The notes under the pieces were generated by a model. The model made no database searches, was not told the origin of the DNA, and saw only the letters and a list, made by a program, of their open reading frames with translations. Both the position numbers and the translations under genes were made by a program. 11,701 nucleotides of DNA from JBCDGZ01 sp038750655 (GTDB lineage: Bacteria > Bacteroidota > Bacteroidia > Chitinophagales > Saprospiraceae), in NCBI GenBank assembly GCA_038750655.1, contig JBCDGZ010000187.1, positions 1-11,701 on the forward strand, in the 5' to 3' direction. Of this stretch, positions 1 through 7,387 are shown in pieces. Each line of letters starts with the position of its first letter. The stretch's first letter is position 1.

Positions 1-1916
1 CCCAATCCTGAGCCATTTATTTCATTATTTACCAATAAATTATAATCATTTCCACAAGCAACACTTTCAACGGAAGTATATTGTCCCTCAAAAGTATTAA
101 ATTCTACAGTGTAAAAACTTTTTCCAGTTAATTGAATGCCATATTTTCCACCTGTGAATAAATTATTTGCAATAACTAAAGGAGCAATATTTCCATTAGC
201 ATAAGAATAAACCCCATTTTCTCTGCAATAGAACTCATTGACTCCCGTATTCTCCTTTCCAATGTGAGAAGAAAAAACATTCGGATAGGTAGTTAGTAAA
301 TGTACACCTGTAGGCATCTCTTCGAAACGGCAGGCATCTGAAACAAAAACTTCAGAATCGTAGGCCAGTATACCCCTCCGTTCAATATTCTTAAATGTAC
401 ATTGCTTGAAATTTACACCATTGTCAGACCAGATGGTTACGGCCTCTTTCAAATCTTCGAATTTACAATCGATAAATTCTGACTCGTCTTTTAAAATCCC
501 TACACCATATTTCATAAACTCAAGTGCTCGATAGCCATTGCGAATGGTTGCTTTTTCGGCGTAAACTACACCTCCATAGTGCTCCCCTCGTGCTGGCCAT
601 CCCAAATGGGTATTATTCATCGAAATAGCCGTATTAGCATCTTCAATAACCGCCTCATTGATTAATTCAACGCGACCAGCTGCACTCTGCGGACCACTTG
701 AATAACCTTCTACATTGATACCATTCCAATATTCCCCACAGCCCGTTAAGAGACCTTTATCGACGATGAGTTTTCCTCCTCGCTTTACAATAATATTGGT
801 TGAAGGTTGCATATGTAATTCACAGGTAACCGTTAACGAGGCCCCCTCTTCGATGATAATATCTCCATAGATTCTCATATTATTTTTCCATACCTCATCG
901 GTATCGATAGTAAGATCAAAATCCAATACATCTTCACAAACCACATACTTTCTAACATGCCAGCCCATCAAGGCTTGGTACATCGACCTTACTTGACAGC
1001 CCGTCAAAGATCGACGTCTTGTAGGCCCACCATTCGGATTCATCACATTCTCGCTACAACCACCCTGATGACCGATATTGGTGAAAAACATATGAAAATA
1101 CTCGTGCAAAAAACCACCAGCAGCAAAAGCCTGATACCCTGTTGCCAGAGGAGCGTTGGGCTGATGAGTCACTACATCCAAATACCGCAAATAAAGGTCA
1201 GGAGCATGCCACATAGCTGGATGATCAAGATTGTTAACCACCGCTGTCGAAGAATACCATTGCCCACTATAAATATCTTGGAAATTAATAAGGGCACCTA
1301 ATGATTTTCCGGTACTCAAAAATTCCTCTAGTGCAGGGCCTTCGTTGGTGATGATAACATTAATGCCCGGTATATAATCCGCATGCTGCTCTACTAAACT
1401 GTTGATTTGATTGAGATAATCTTTATCAAAAGAATTAAGCTTCCAAGGCTGTGGATCAATCATATGATCCCACAGGACTGCATCTCTTAGCTCAATAAAA
1501 TTAGGGATAAATTCAACATGGGCATTAGAATAGTGAACCGGACCATCTGCACTACTGCAATTACAAGACTCTGGCAAAAGGTCTTCTAAACGGTTATTCA
1601 TATCCGAAAAAATACCGTTTAAAAATTGCATGTGATCAGGATTATCTGTCCTAAAATTGTACTCGCCATTTTGATTTTGTACCAATACCACATTAGTTCT
1701 AATTTTCAATTTTCGACTGATCCCTTGTGGGACCATGTCATCGTTATGTTGAGCAAGAAAATCATGGAAATAAAAATAACAATTATCAGAGCGAGGAATA
1801 ATTTCTTTAGGGGGAGAATCATGTGCGAATCCGCAGCCTGGATATTCATTATAATTTTGAGCAGTAAGCCCCAGAAACAGCATAAGGAGACAGCTGAAAA
1901 GAAGTATCTTTTTCAT
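1..1916 (-). CDS. Secreted metalloprotease-like protein with beta-helix region (partial, C-terminus off window)
   Basis: The frame is open from an ATG at 1916 to the left edge, giving 638 residues with no stop, so the gene is truncated by the window. Residues 1-20 form a signal peptide (MKK, hydrophobic core, end at LTAQ), so the product is exported; no lipobox Cys is seen. Residues about 40-325 resemble a zinc metalloprotease: HEYFH at 271-275, a further GH at 282-283, and ENVMNP at 290-294 that looks like a metzincin Met-turn. This is followed by a SLTGCQ segment like the conserved end of pappalysin-type (M43-like) domains in Bacteroidota. From about residue 330 the chain changes to short hydrophobic/Gly/Asn repeats (IIVKRGGKLIV, WNGINVEG and later turns), typical of a right-handed parallel beta-helix. 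A type IX secretion tail would lie beyond the window, so secretion route is inference. Composition is more AT-rich than the polysaccharide genes. Peptidase activity is uncertain because the His spacing is atypical. Confidence 0.8.
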   Translation of the reverse strand, partial: MKKILLFSCLLMLFLGLTAQNYNEYPGCGFAHDSPPKEIIPRSDNCYFYFHDFLAQHNDDMVPQGISRKLKIRTNVVLVQNQNGEYNFRTDNPDHMQFLNGIFSDMNNRLEDLLPESCNCSSADGPVHYSNAHVEFIPNFIELRDAVLWDHMIDPQPWKLNSFDKDYLNQINSLVEQHADYIPGINVIITNEGPALEEFLSTGKSLGALINFQDIYSGQWYSSTAVVNNLDHPAMWHAPDLYLRYLDVVTHQPNAPLATGYQAFAAGGFLHEYFHMFFTNIGHQGGCSENVMNPNGGPTRRRSLTGCQVRSMYQALMGWHVRKYVVCEDVLDFDLTIDTDEVWKNNMRIYGDIIIEEGASLTVTCELHMQPSTNIIVKRGGKLIVDKGLLTGCGEYWNGINVEGYSSGPQSAAGRVELINEAVIEDANTAISMNNTHLGWPARGEHYGGVVYAEKATIRNGYRALEFMKYGVGILKDESEFIDCKFEDLKEAVTIWSDNGVNFKQCTFKNIERRGILAYDSEVFVSDACRFEEMPTGVHLLTTYPNVFSSHIGKENTGVNEFYCRENGVYSYANGNIAPLVIANNLFTGGKYGIQLTGKSFYTVEFNTFEGQYTSVESVACGNDYNLLVNNEINGSGL

Positions 1917-2005
1917 TCTTTAGTTTAGTTTTAGGTTAACATCGATCATTAACACTACTTGCCATCAGTAGAAAACATTTCTGATTGACAGTAATGAGGC
2001 GTTAG

Positions 2006-2025
2006 CTAAAGACATCGGTCTTTAG
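2006..2025 (-). other. Perfect 8-bp stem-loop in the leader of the secreted protein gene
   Basis: CTAAAGAC (2006-2013) and GTCTTTAG (2018-2025) are perfect inverted repeats around a 4-nt loop. No T-run follows on either strand, so it is not a standard intrinsic terminator. It lies between the predicted promoter and the ATG at 1916, so it could be an RNA hairpin in the leader or a protein-binding palindrome. Confidence 0.5.
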
Positions 2026-2124
2026 ACTGAATATTGCTTGTATAATCGTTGTCTTCTGGTGAGATAGAGTGTGGACGAATTGAATAAAAGGTCAGATATC
2101 CAACTCTGTTTTTTCAAGGATGAC

Positions 2125-2155
2125 CAAAACTAGTAAATTGTTTTCGTAAAACAAA
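2125..2155 (-). promoter_or_regulatory. Bacteroidota-type promoter for the secreted protease-like gene
   Basis: On the minus strand, TTTG (2155-2152) is followed by a 19-nt spacer and TAGTTTTG (2132-2125). This is a full match to the known Bacteroidota -33/-7 pattern (TTTG, about 19 nt, TAnnTTTG). Transcription would start near 2118 and leave a leader of about 200 nt before the ATG at 1916. Seen directly as a pattern; function is inferred. Confidence 0.5.
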
Positions 2156-2180
2156 AAAGAATTTAAAATAATTATTAATT

Positions 2181-2199
2181 TATTTTTTAGCCTAAAATA
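2181..2199 (-). terminator. Possible weak AT-rich terminator after the lrp-like gene
   Basis: TATTTT (2181-2186) and AAAATA (2194-2199) are inverted repeats around a 7-nt loop, starting 13 nt past the Lrp stop codon and followed by AT-rich sequence on the minus strand. The stem has no G/C pairs, so it would be weak. It may be no more than AT-rich chance. Confidence 0.2.
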
Positions 2200-2211
2200 G
2201 AAAAAATAACA

Positions 2212-2682
2212 TTACCCTTTCTCCCCCAACGGCACATTCCGCACAAATGCCGTCTCAAAAGAAATCGTCGTATTGGTCCCTTCTACTCCCGGTATGGGGT
2301 GGATTTTTTCGTAAATAATATCGCGGAGATGACGGTTGTTGCGGGCATAAATTTTTACCAGTAGCGCATAGCGCCCAGAGATGTTGACACACTCCACAAT
2401 CTCCGGAATTCCACTCAACTTTTTTTCTACTTCCCGATGGTGCTTCGCATCCTCCAGCATGATCTGCGTATAGGCCGAAGTCTCGTAGCCCAAGCGCCAG
2501 GGATCAAGCCGAAAAGTCGCCTGTCCAATAATCCCGGCCGCTCTCAATTTCTTCATTCGCTGATGAATCAAGGTGTTCGAAACTTTTAGTTTTTTGGACA
2601 GCTGAATCAATGGAATTCGGGCGTCAACTGTCAACTCATTCAGGATTCGCACATCTATAGGGTCAAGTTGTACACTAGCCAT
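2212..2682 (-). CDS. Lrp/AsnC family transcriptional regulator
   Basis: A 156-residue protein of the usual Lrp/AsnC length. Residues about 6-55 form the winged helix-turn-helix, opening with the family-typical LDPIDVRILNEL and continuing IQLSKKLKVSNTLIHQRMKKL, then AAGII. Residues about 65-150 form the RAM/AsnC ligand-binding domain, including the SGRYALLVKI strand at 102-111. Lrp-family proteins form dimers to octamers, bind DNA and often sense amino acids. The gene is divergent from the MarC/SnatA-like gene, with 145 bp between the two start codons full of inverted repeats. This fits a local regulator controlling itself and its neighbour (inference). The ATG at 2682 is chosen because it begins immediately before the conserved N-terminal helix. 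The identity of the effector cannot be read from sequence. Confidence 0.93.
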   Translation of the reverse strand: MASVQLDPIDVRILNELTVDARIPLIQLSKKLKVSNTLIHQRMKKLRAAGIIGQATFRLDPWRLGYETSAYTQIMLEDAKHHREVEKKLSGIPEIVECVNISGRYALLVKIYARNNRHLRDIIYEKIHPIPGVEGTNTTISFETAFVRNVPLGEKG

Positions 2683-2733
2683 GCTTTAGGTCATTTTAAA
2701 TATTAAATCTAACTTAGTAAAGCGCAATATCAT

Positions 2734-2763
2734 CAAACATTGACTAATTATCAATTATTTCAA
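2734..2763 (-). promoter_or_regulatory. Candidate promoter of the lrp-like gene
   Basis: On the minus strand, TTG (2763-2761) is followed by 19 nt and AATGTTTG (2741-2734), one mismatch from TAnnTTTG. The predicted start near 2728 gives a leader of about 45 nt. The -33 element overlaps the left arm of the 9-bp palindrome at 2762-2786, so autorepression is plausible. Moderate pattern evidence only. Confidence 0.35.
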
Positions 2764-2786
2764 GTCATTTAATTGCCAAATGACTT
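2762..2786. promoter_or_regulatory. Likely Lrp-type operator: 9-bp perfect inverted repeat
   Basis: AAGTCATTT (2762-2770) and AAATGACTT (2778-2786) are perfect inverted repeats separated by 7 bp, inside the lrp/marC divergent spacer. The arm length and centre fit a dimeric helix-turn-helix protein. A second, shorter repeat with the same 7-bp spacing, ATTGA (2739-2743) / TCAAT (2751-2755), lies 27 bp away centre to centre. An outer pair, CGCAATAT (2723-2730) / ATATTGCG (2788-2795), encloses both. Binding by the adjacent Lrp is inferred. Confidence 0.55.
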
Positions 2787-2827
2787 AATATTGCGTCATA
2801 CTTAAACACTATAAAAAGACAGTAAAA

Positions 2828-3388
2828 ATGAACTTCGCAGCAATTTTATCGGTCAGCCTCATCCTGTTTTCTGTGATTGATATTATTGGATCTCTACCTG
2901 TGATCATCAACATGAAAAAGGAGGGCGTAAAGATTAATGCCACGGTAGCTACCGGCTCGGCAGCCATTATTATGATGTGCTTTTTGTTCTTCGGCGCGGC
3001 GATTCTGAAGGTCTTCGGAATTGAAATTTCTTCCTTTGCCCTGGCAGGCTCGCTGATCATTTTCTTTATTGGTCTGGAGATGATTTTGGGCATCCGCTTT
3101 TTTCGGGATGATCAGGAGGAAAGCCAGTCTGGGAGCATCGTTCCGATCGCCTTTCCGATCCTCGCTGGGGCTGGAACCCTGACCACCATTATTTCCCTTA
3201 AAGCCGAATACGACAACTACAGTATCATCGCCGGGATTGTCATCAATCTAATTATCATTTATGTGATTTTGATTTCCACAGATTGGATTTCTGCAAAAAT
3301 TTCACCGCAGGTATCGGTGACGTTAAGAAAGGTGTTTGGCATCTTGTTGATTGCCATCGCCATTCAGATGTTTAGAGAATATACGTAA
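2828..3388 (+). CDS. MarC/SnatA family (UPF0056) integral membrane protein
   Basis: A 186-residue, very hydrophobic protein with about six predicted membrane segments (roughly 5-27, 39-60, 66-88, 103-123, 131-152, 167-183). Family landmarks are visible: GSLP at 21-24 after the first helix, PIAFPILAGAGTLTT at 106-120 (family usually has G-P-G where this has G-A-G), and RKVFGILLIAIA at 167-178 near the end. The length is slightly short for the family but all landmarks are present. MarC-family members are poorly understood; the archaeal member SnatA has been described as a neutral amino-acid transporter. Being divergent from an Lrp-type regulator suggests amino-acid movement here too, which is inference. 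Its stop lies 16 bp from the convergent SGNH-like gene, with no visible hairpin terminator between them. Confidence 0.9.
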   Translation: MNFAAILSVSLILFSVIDIIGSLPVIINMKKEGVKINATVATGSAAIIMMCFLFFGAAILKVFGIEISSFALAGSLIIFFIGLEMILGIRFFRDDQEESQSGSIVPIAFPILAGAGTLTTIISLKAEYDNYSIIAGIVINLIIIYVILISTDWISAKISPQVSVTLRKVFGILLIAIAIQMFREYT

Positions 3389-3404
3389 GTCTCAAGCCCT
3401 AATT

Positions 3405-4280
3405 TCAAAAAACCCCATCTTCCACCAACTGATCAATGTACAACTTCGCTCCGTACTTATTCAAGTGCTGGTAATCGCCGAAGCCCTGCCGATCGGTCAC
3501 GGCCTGAGTGTAATCTCCGACGCTCAGGCCGGTTTGTTTTTCTACGCGCTCCATCCAGGAACTAAAGTTTTTTATGCGTTGAGCAAACGGTGGATAGTAG
3601 GGATTGACGACCAGTTTGACCTTTACGCCTTTGGACTGCGCCAGCTTGACCGTCTTGGCCAATTCGTCAATCAAATAATTATCTTCATAATTAAAATCCA
3701 ATTGCGGCGCATCTTCAACACTCTGCACTAAGTTATCATTAATCACCCGGTCTAACAGCCAATCTTCATCCGACTTATTCAAGTAGTATAAACTGCGTTG
3801 AAAGACCTCGCTGTTGTACAAAAATAAATGGCTCAGTTGCCCTCCGTAATAAATCTCCGGCGCATACGATTTGATGAGCTGACTGATGTTATCAGAATGA
3901 GGCGCATAGAGATTAAAGCCGCTCACCAACTCCCGATTAATTCTATCACACATGCTGATGTCGATGAGCAGTAGTTCGGGTGCGGGATAATGGTCCAGGT
4001 AATCAGCGACCAGGGTGTAGCCCAAGTCGATGGGTAAGCCGTTGTAGCTCAGGTTGAACGTTGATCGGCCGGTTTTTTCTTCGATATAAGGTTGGTAGAA
4101 AATTAATCCTCGCGAGTTGCCCAGCAGCAAAATATCGCTTTTCGCCTGGTCGGTGTACATCCGGGTGTAGCGAAACTGGCTGCTTTCGTTGAGTTGTGCC
4201 AGTATCCAGCCTGCGGCTCGATCGCCGACAAAGAATAGTAGGAGAAGTGCTCCGATCCAGTATAGTCTTTTTAAGTTCAT
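3405..4280 (-). CDS. Divergent SGNH-like membrane-anchored protein, MBOAT partner
   Basis: A 291-residue protein with an N-terminal signal anchor (about 6-28) and an envelope-facing remainder. It carries LLLGNSRG at 51-58, resembling SGNH block I with Ser56, and GDYQHLNKYG at 268-277, resembling block V with Asp269 and His272. The middle of the chain has no obvious block II or III. It starts 6 nt after the stop of the MBOAT gene, so the two are co-transcribed and probably translationally linked. By analogy to AlgI with AlgJ/AlgX or DltB with DltD, it likely works with the MBOAT protein to put acetyl groups on an exported glycan (inference). It is the last gene of the operon and converges on the MarC-like gene. 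Alternative: an esterase removing acetyl groups. Confidence 0.75.
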   Translation of the reverse strand: MNLKRLYWIGALLLLFFVGDRAAGWILAQLNESSQFRYTRMYTDQAKSDILLLGNSRGLIFYQPYIEEKTGRSTFNLSYNGLPIDLGYTLVADYLDHYPAPELLLIDISMCDRINRELVSGFNLYAPHSDNISQLIKSYAPEIYYGGQLSHLFLYNSEVFQRSLYYLNKSDEDWLLDRVINDNLVQSVEDAPQLDFNYEDNYLIDELAKTVKLAQSKGVKVKLVVNPYYPPFAQRIKNFSSWMERVEKQTGLSVGDYTQAVTDRQGFGDYQHLNKYGAKLYIDQLVEDGVF

Positions 4281-4286
4281 TACTCT

Positions 4287-5855
4287 CTAAAACTGAAAAT
4301 AAATAAACGAATTCGCACCAAAAGTGCCGAAAAAAGCAATCAGCCACAGCAGCCCCGCGAAGGAAACCACTCGAAACAGCGGACTGCGCAAAGCGACCTG
4401 GTAAAAACTAATGCGCAGATCGGCCAGCTCTACGCTCAGTAGAATACCGATCAAAATGACGCCTTTCAAAACCACAAATTTACCAATCACTGTCCCAAAG
4501 CCCAGGCCCTCCAAGGCCGTAATCCCCTCAATGAGGCGCGAAGCAATGTCAAAGTTTGGCGCACGAAAATAAATCCAGGCCAGGCAAGTGAAAAAATAAA
4601 CAATGCCAATCGCCACAACATTCTGTACCAGCAAAGGTACCCGCAGGCCGTCCAGCAGGCGATTCCACAGTGGGCCCACCAGCCGCTGCACGATCAAATA
4701 CAGTCCATGCAGAAAACCCCAAAACACAAAGGCATAACTCGCCCCGTGCCAGAGTCCTCCCAAAAGCATCGTCAACATCAAATTCATATACGTATAGACA
4801 TTGACCGCATGCTTGGGGTCCAAGCGCATGTAGTACAGAACGGCCGGCACCGCAACCAAATAAAGGATCAGCAGCCACCACCAGCCCGTCGCCAACACAG
4901 CCAGGACCAAAAAGAGGACCGTAAACAGTCGGGCACCGAAGCTGCCGCCGCGGTTGCCCCCCAGCGGAATATACAGATAGTCGCGCAGCCAGCTCGACAG
5001 CGAGATGTGCCAGCGCGTCCAGAATTCACTAAAATTGCGGGAGAAATAAGGGGTTCGGAAATTGTCGGGAAAGTCGAAGCCCATCACCCGCGCCAGCCCG
5101 ATAGCGATGTCGGAATAGCCCGAAAAGTCGCAGTAGATCTGAAAGGAGTAAAAGATCACACCGATGATCAGATGGAGGGAGGAGAAGCCCTCCGGGGCGG
5201 CGAAACAGAGATCGACGAAGGGTGCCAGCGAGTCCGCAACGGCGACCTTCTTGAAAAAGCCCCAAAGCATCTGCCCGCTGCCCGCAATCAACCGATCCCA
5301 GCTGAACTCCCGGTCTCGTTGAAACTGCGGCAGAAAATCGCTGGCCCGTACGATGGGGCCGGCCACCAGCTGTGGAAAGAAGGAAATGAAGGTCGCAAAG
5401 CGCAGGAAGTCGCGCTCTACCTTGATTTTTTTGAAGTACACATCGATAGTGTAGCTCATCGACTGAAAGGTGTAAAAGGAGATGCCGACGGGCAGGATGA
5501 TATTGAGGGTATTCCAGGAGGCCTCCAGGCCCATCGAGTGGAGCATTTCCTGGAAAGACTCAGCAAAGAAGTTGAAGTATTTAAAAAAGCCCAAAAAACC
5601 CAGATTGACCACCATACTGGTGACCAAGAGCCACTTGCGCTGCTGGGGCTCCTCGGTATTTTCCAACCTCATCCCTACCGCATAATCAATCAGTGTAGAA
5701 AAAAGGATCAGGCTGAGGAAGCGCCAGTCCCACCAGCCGTAGAAGAAATAACTGCCCGCCAAACACAGGAACAATCTGGCTCTCCCCCGCAACGTAAAGT
5801 AAAGGGGCAAAAACAGAGCGATAAATACAAAGAATGGCAGACTATTAAAAATCAT
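4287..5855 (-). CDS. MBOAT family membrane-bound O-acyltransferase (AlgI/DltB-like)
   Basis: A 522-residue polytopic membrane protein that is expected to pass acetyl groups across the inner membrane for O-acylation of a polysaccharide. Clear AlgI-type landmarks: the N-terminal MIFNSLPFFVF; FFPQLVAGPIVR at 159-170; FSGYSDIAIGLARVMGF at 244-260; FWTRWHISLSSWLRDYLYIP at 278-297 with His283; and MLLGGLWHGASYAF at 363-376 with the presumed catalytic His370. FLHGLY follows at 381-386. Between GGNRGG (about 299-304) and TYMNLML (about 355-361) there is an additional stretch of about 45 residues, mostly hydrophobic, where AlgI-type proteins usually have only a few residues. The gene lies 21 nt after an SGNH hydrolase gene and 6 nt before an SGNH-like gene, so it is in an O-acetylation module. 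The acyl donor and glycan target cannot be read from sequence. Confidence 0.93.
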   Translation of the reverse strand: MIFNSLPFFVFIALFLPLYFTLRGRARLFLCLAGSYFFYGWWDWRFLSLILFSTLIDYAVGMRLENTEEPQQRKWLLVTSMVVNLGFLGFFKYFNFFAESFQEMLHSMGLEASWNTLNIILPVGISFYTFQSMSYTIDVYFKKIKVERDFLRFATFISFFPQLVAGPIVRASDFLPQFQRDREFSWDRLIAGSGQMLWGFFKKVAVADSLAPFVDLCFAAPEGFSSLHLIIGVIFYSFQIYCDFSGYSDIAIGLARVMGFDFPDNFRTPYFSRNFSEFWTRWHISLSSWLRDYLYIPLGGNRGGSFGARLFTVLFLVLAVLATGWWWLLILYLVAVPAVLYYMRLDPKHAVNVYTYMNLMLTMLLGGLWHGASYAFVFWGFLHGLYLIVQRLVGPLWNRLLDGLRVPLLVQNVVAIGIVYFFTCLAWIYFRAPNFDIASRLIEGITALEGLGFGTVIGKFVVLKGVILIGILLSVELADLRISFYQVALRSPLFRVVSFAGLLWLIAFFGTFGANSFIYFQF

Positions 5856-5876
5856 TGCTTCGCTGTTAGCTGGTAT

Positions 5877-6581
5877 CTATTGTTCAAAGTAGGGTTCAAA
5901 AATCGCACCTTTCCATCGCTGGTAGGCTTTTATATTTAGATGGACGCCGTCGCTGGTCAGTTGCGCATCGAGGCGGCCCTGTTCGTCTTGCATAATGGTA
6001 TGTAAATCGATATAGGTCAGTTGAAATTCTTCGGCTAGTTCTTGGATCTGGGTGTTGAGTTGGAGAATATCAGCGTTTTGGATACCCGTTTTTCGCACCT
6101 CATTGTTCACCGGAAGGACAGATTGTAAGATCAGCTCTGTCGCCGGTGCTTGCTGGCGGATGGTCTGGATAATCTGACGGTAATTGCTCACTACGGCGGC
6201 GGGCCGCTGGCTAATCAGATCATTGACGCCGATCATAAGGAAGATGCGGGCGGGCTGCCCCTGGGTGATGGGCGTCAAACGCTCCAATAATCCCGCAGTG
6301 ATGTCTCCGGAAATGCCTCGGTTGATGATGTCAGGTTGCCCCAGCAGCTCCGACCAATTGCATTGCTCGGTGATGCTATTGCCCAGAAAAACCGTGCTGC
6401 CCTGCGGCACCGGCAGTTGCTCGTACATCTCCCGCTTGTGCACATAAGTGCCGCCCAGGCCGCGATGCTGTGCCTTGTGCAGAACGTAGCGCCAGCCTCC
6501 TAGCGAACGGATCAAGATGCCGAAGGCCAGTAGGAGCACTAGGTTGATGACAATGGAGAGGAACAACAATTTCTTTTGCAT
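5877..6581 (-). CDS. SGNH/GDSL family hydrolase or acetyltransferase, membrane-anchored
   Basis: A 234-residue protein with one N-terminal membrane anchor (about 4-24) followed by a full SGNH domain. All four blocks are seen: FLGNSITE at 65-72 (Ser69, block I), NRGISGD at 87-93 (block II Gly), IGVND at 117-121 (Asn120, block III), and SDGVHLN at 210-216 (Asp211 and His214, block V). This matches the TesA/PAF-acetylhydrolase-like esterase fold. The normal function is hydrolysis or transfer of short acyl esters, here probably acetyl on a glycan in the periplasm. It lies 21 nt upstream of the MBOAT gene and 37 nt downstream of the methyltransferase gene. Whether it removes acetyl groups or transfers them (as PatB or AlgJ-type proteins do) cannot be decided from sequence; catalytic competence looks good. 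Confidence 0.9.
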   Translation of the reverse strand: MQKKLLFLSIVINLVLLLAFGILIRSLGGWRYVLHKAQHRGLGGTYVHKREMYEQLPVPQGSTVFLGNSITEQCNWSELLGQPDIINRGISGDITAGLLERLTPITQGQPARIFLMIGVNDLISQRPAAVVSNYRQIIQTIRQQAPATELILQSVLPVNNEVRKTGIQNADILQLNTQIQELAEEFQLTYIDLHTIMQDEQGRLDAQLTSDGVHLNIKAYQRWKGAIFEPYFEQ

Positions 6582-6618
6582 GATTAGGCATCGAAGATAG
6601 GGGAATCAATCGTCCAGC

Positions 6619-7380
6619 CTACACCAAATGATCGGTATAAGTCTTTTTCAGCTCCTCGTTGGTGAATGCGATCGTATCATGCTCTGCTTGGTACACATAA
6701 TAGCCCAGTCCCTTCAGCATGCCAATGCTTTCTTTGTGATCATCAGCCGAGAGATGGCGATGCTCATAAACAATCACCTCGGGCATAATCTGCGCCAAGT
6801 CGACGGTCTTAAGAATCTCATAATCAAAGCCTTCCGTATCAATGAAGAGCAAGTCCACTTTTTTCACCTGGTTCTTCCTAATCAGCTGATGAACAGTGGT
6901 ACACTTAACATCAAAAGAAGCAATCTCGGCCTTAGGATAGGTCTCCAGGACCTCCTCCGGAATCTTACGATCAAAGCTACTCAGCTTGGTCACCCAAAAG
7001 GGCACTCCACCGACATCTTTGCGTACATAGTAGAAAGGACGCGACTCCTCTTGGTGCGAGATAGCCACATTTTCAAAGATCAGCTGAGGGCTGTCTTTGT
7101 AGTTATTTTTGAGATTTTTGAACTCTTCAGGAAGTGGCTCCACCAAGATGCCTTTCCAGTTGCGCAGGCGAATCTGGCGGTAGAGCGGATCTTCGGTCGA
7201 TCCCTCATTGGCACCAATTTGCATAAAAAACACCTCTGGTTTGACCTTGGCGTAGAGGTTGACGATATGGTCCATGGACGGGAAGACCGACTTGTGGTAA
7301 AACTTATAGTACAGATTCACGTAGGTCTTAGAGCGTTCGCCCAGGATGCCTTTAACCGTTTTTTTAAGCAGGTTTTTCAT
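6619..7380 (-). CDS. FkbM family SAM-dependent methyltransferase
   Basis: A 253-residue protein when started at the ATG at 7380. The FkbM pattern is clear: FFMQIGANEGSTEDPLYRQI (51-70) with the SAM-binding glycine motif, ILVEPLPEEF (78-87) with the acidic residue that usually binds the ribose, ENVAIS (103-108), and DLLFIDTEGFDYEIL (176-190), the family signature. FkbM proteins O-methylate sugars or other metabolites; in polysaccharide loci they usually methylate a sugar. A longer frame to 7590 exists but overlaps the end of the preceding glycosyltransferase gene in another frame and lacks family residues, so it was rejected. The start lies 7 nt after that gene's stop, indicating tight operon packing. 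The methylated substrate is unknown. Confidence 0.88.
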   Translation of the reverse strand: MKNLLKKTVKGILGERSKTYVNLYYKFYHKSVFPSMDHIVNLYAKVKPEVFFMQIGANEGSTEDPLYRQIRLRNWKGILVEPLPEEFKNLKNNYKDSPQLIFENVAISHQEESRPFYYVRKDVGGVPFWVTKLSSFDRKIPEEVLETYPKAEIASFDVKCTTVHQLIRKNQVKKVDLLFIDTEGFDYEILKTVDLAQIMPEVIVYEHRHLSADDHKESIGMLKGLGYYVYQAEHDTIAFTNEELKKTYTDHLV

Positions 7381-7387
7381 TAGCGTT

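Larger units (their letters stand above)
1917..2211. other. Intergenic region between secreted protein gene and lrp-like gene
   Basis: About 295 bp with no convincing coding frame. It contains the promoter match (2125-2155) and the 8-bp stem-loop (2006-2025) listed separately. The part nearest the Lrp stop codon (about 2150-2210) is strongly AT-rich. Confidence 0.6.

Noticed and set aside
957..1928. Two plus-strand frames of 114 and 100 residues (957-1301, 1626-1928)
   Set aside because: Both are antisense to the secreted protein gene, which has a signal peptide and recognisable domains throughout.
3389..3404. Terminator between the convergent MarC-like and SGNH-like genes
   Set aside because: Only 16 bp, with no inverted repeat or T-run seen.
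4707..5939. 410-residue open frame on the plus strand
   Set aside because: It lies antisense to the MBOAT gene, whose protein has clear family motifs; the plus-strand product is rich in Gln, Lys and His with no recognisable domain.
6628..7383. 251-residue open frame on the plus strand
   Set aside because: Antisense shadow of the FkbM methyltransferase gene, with no recognisable motif and no operon partner on that strand.
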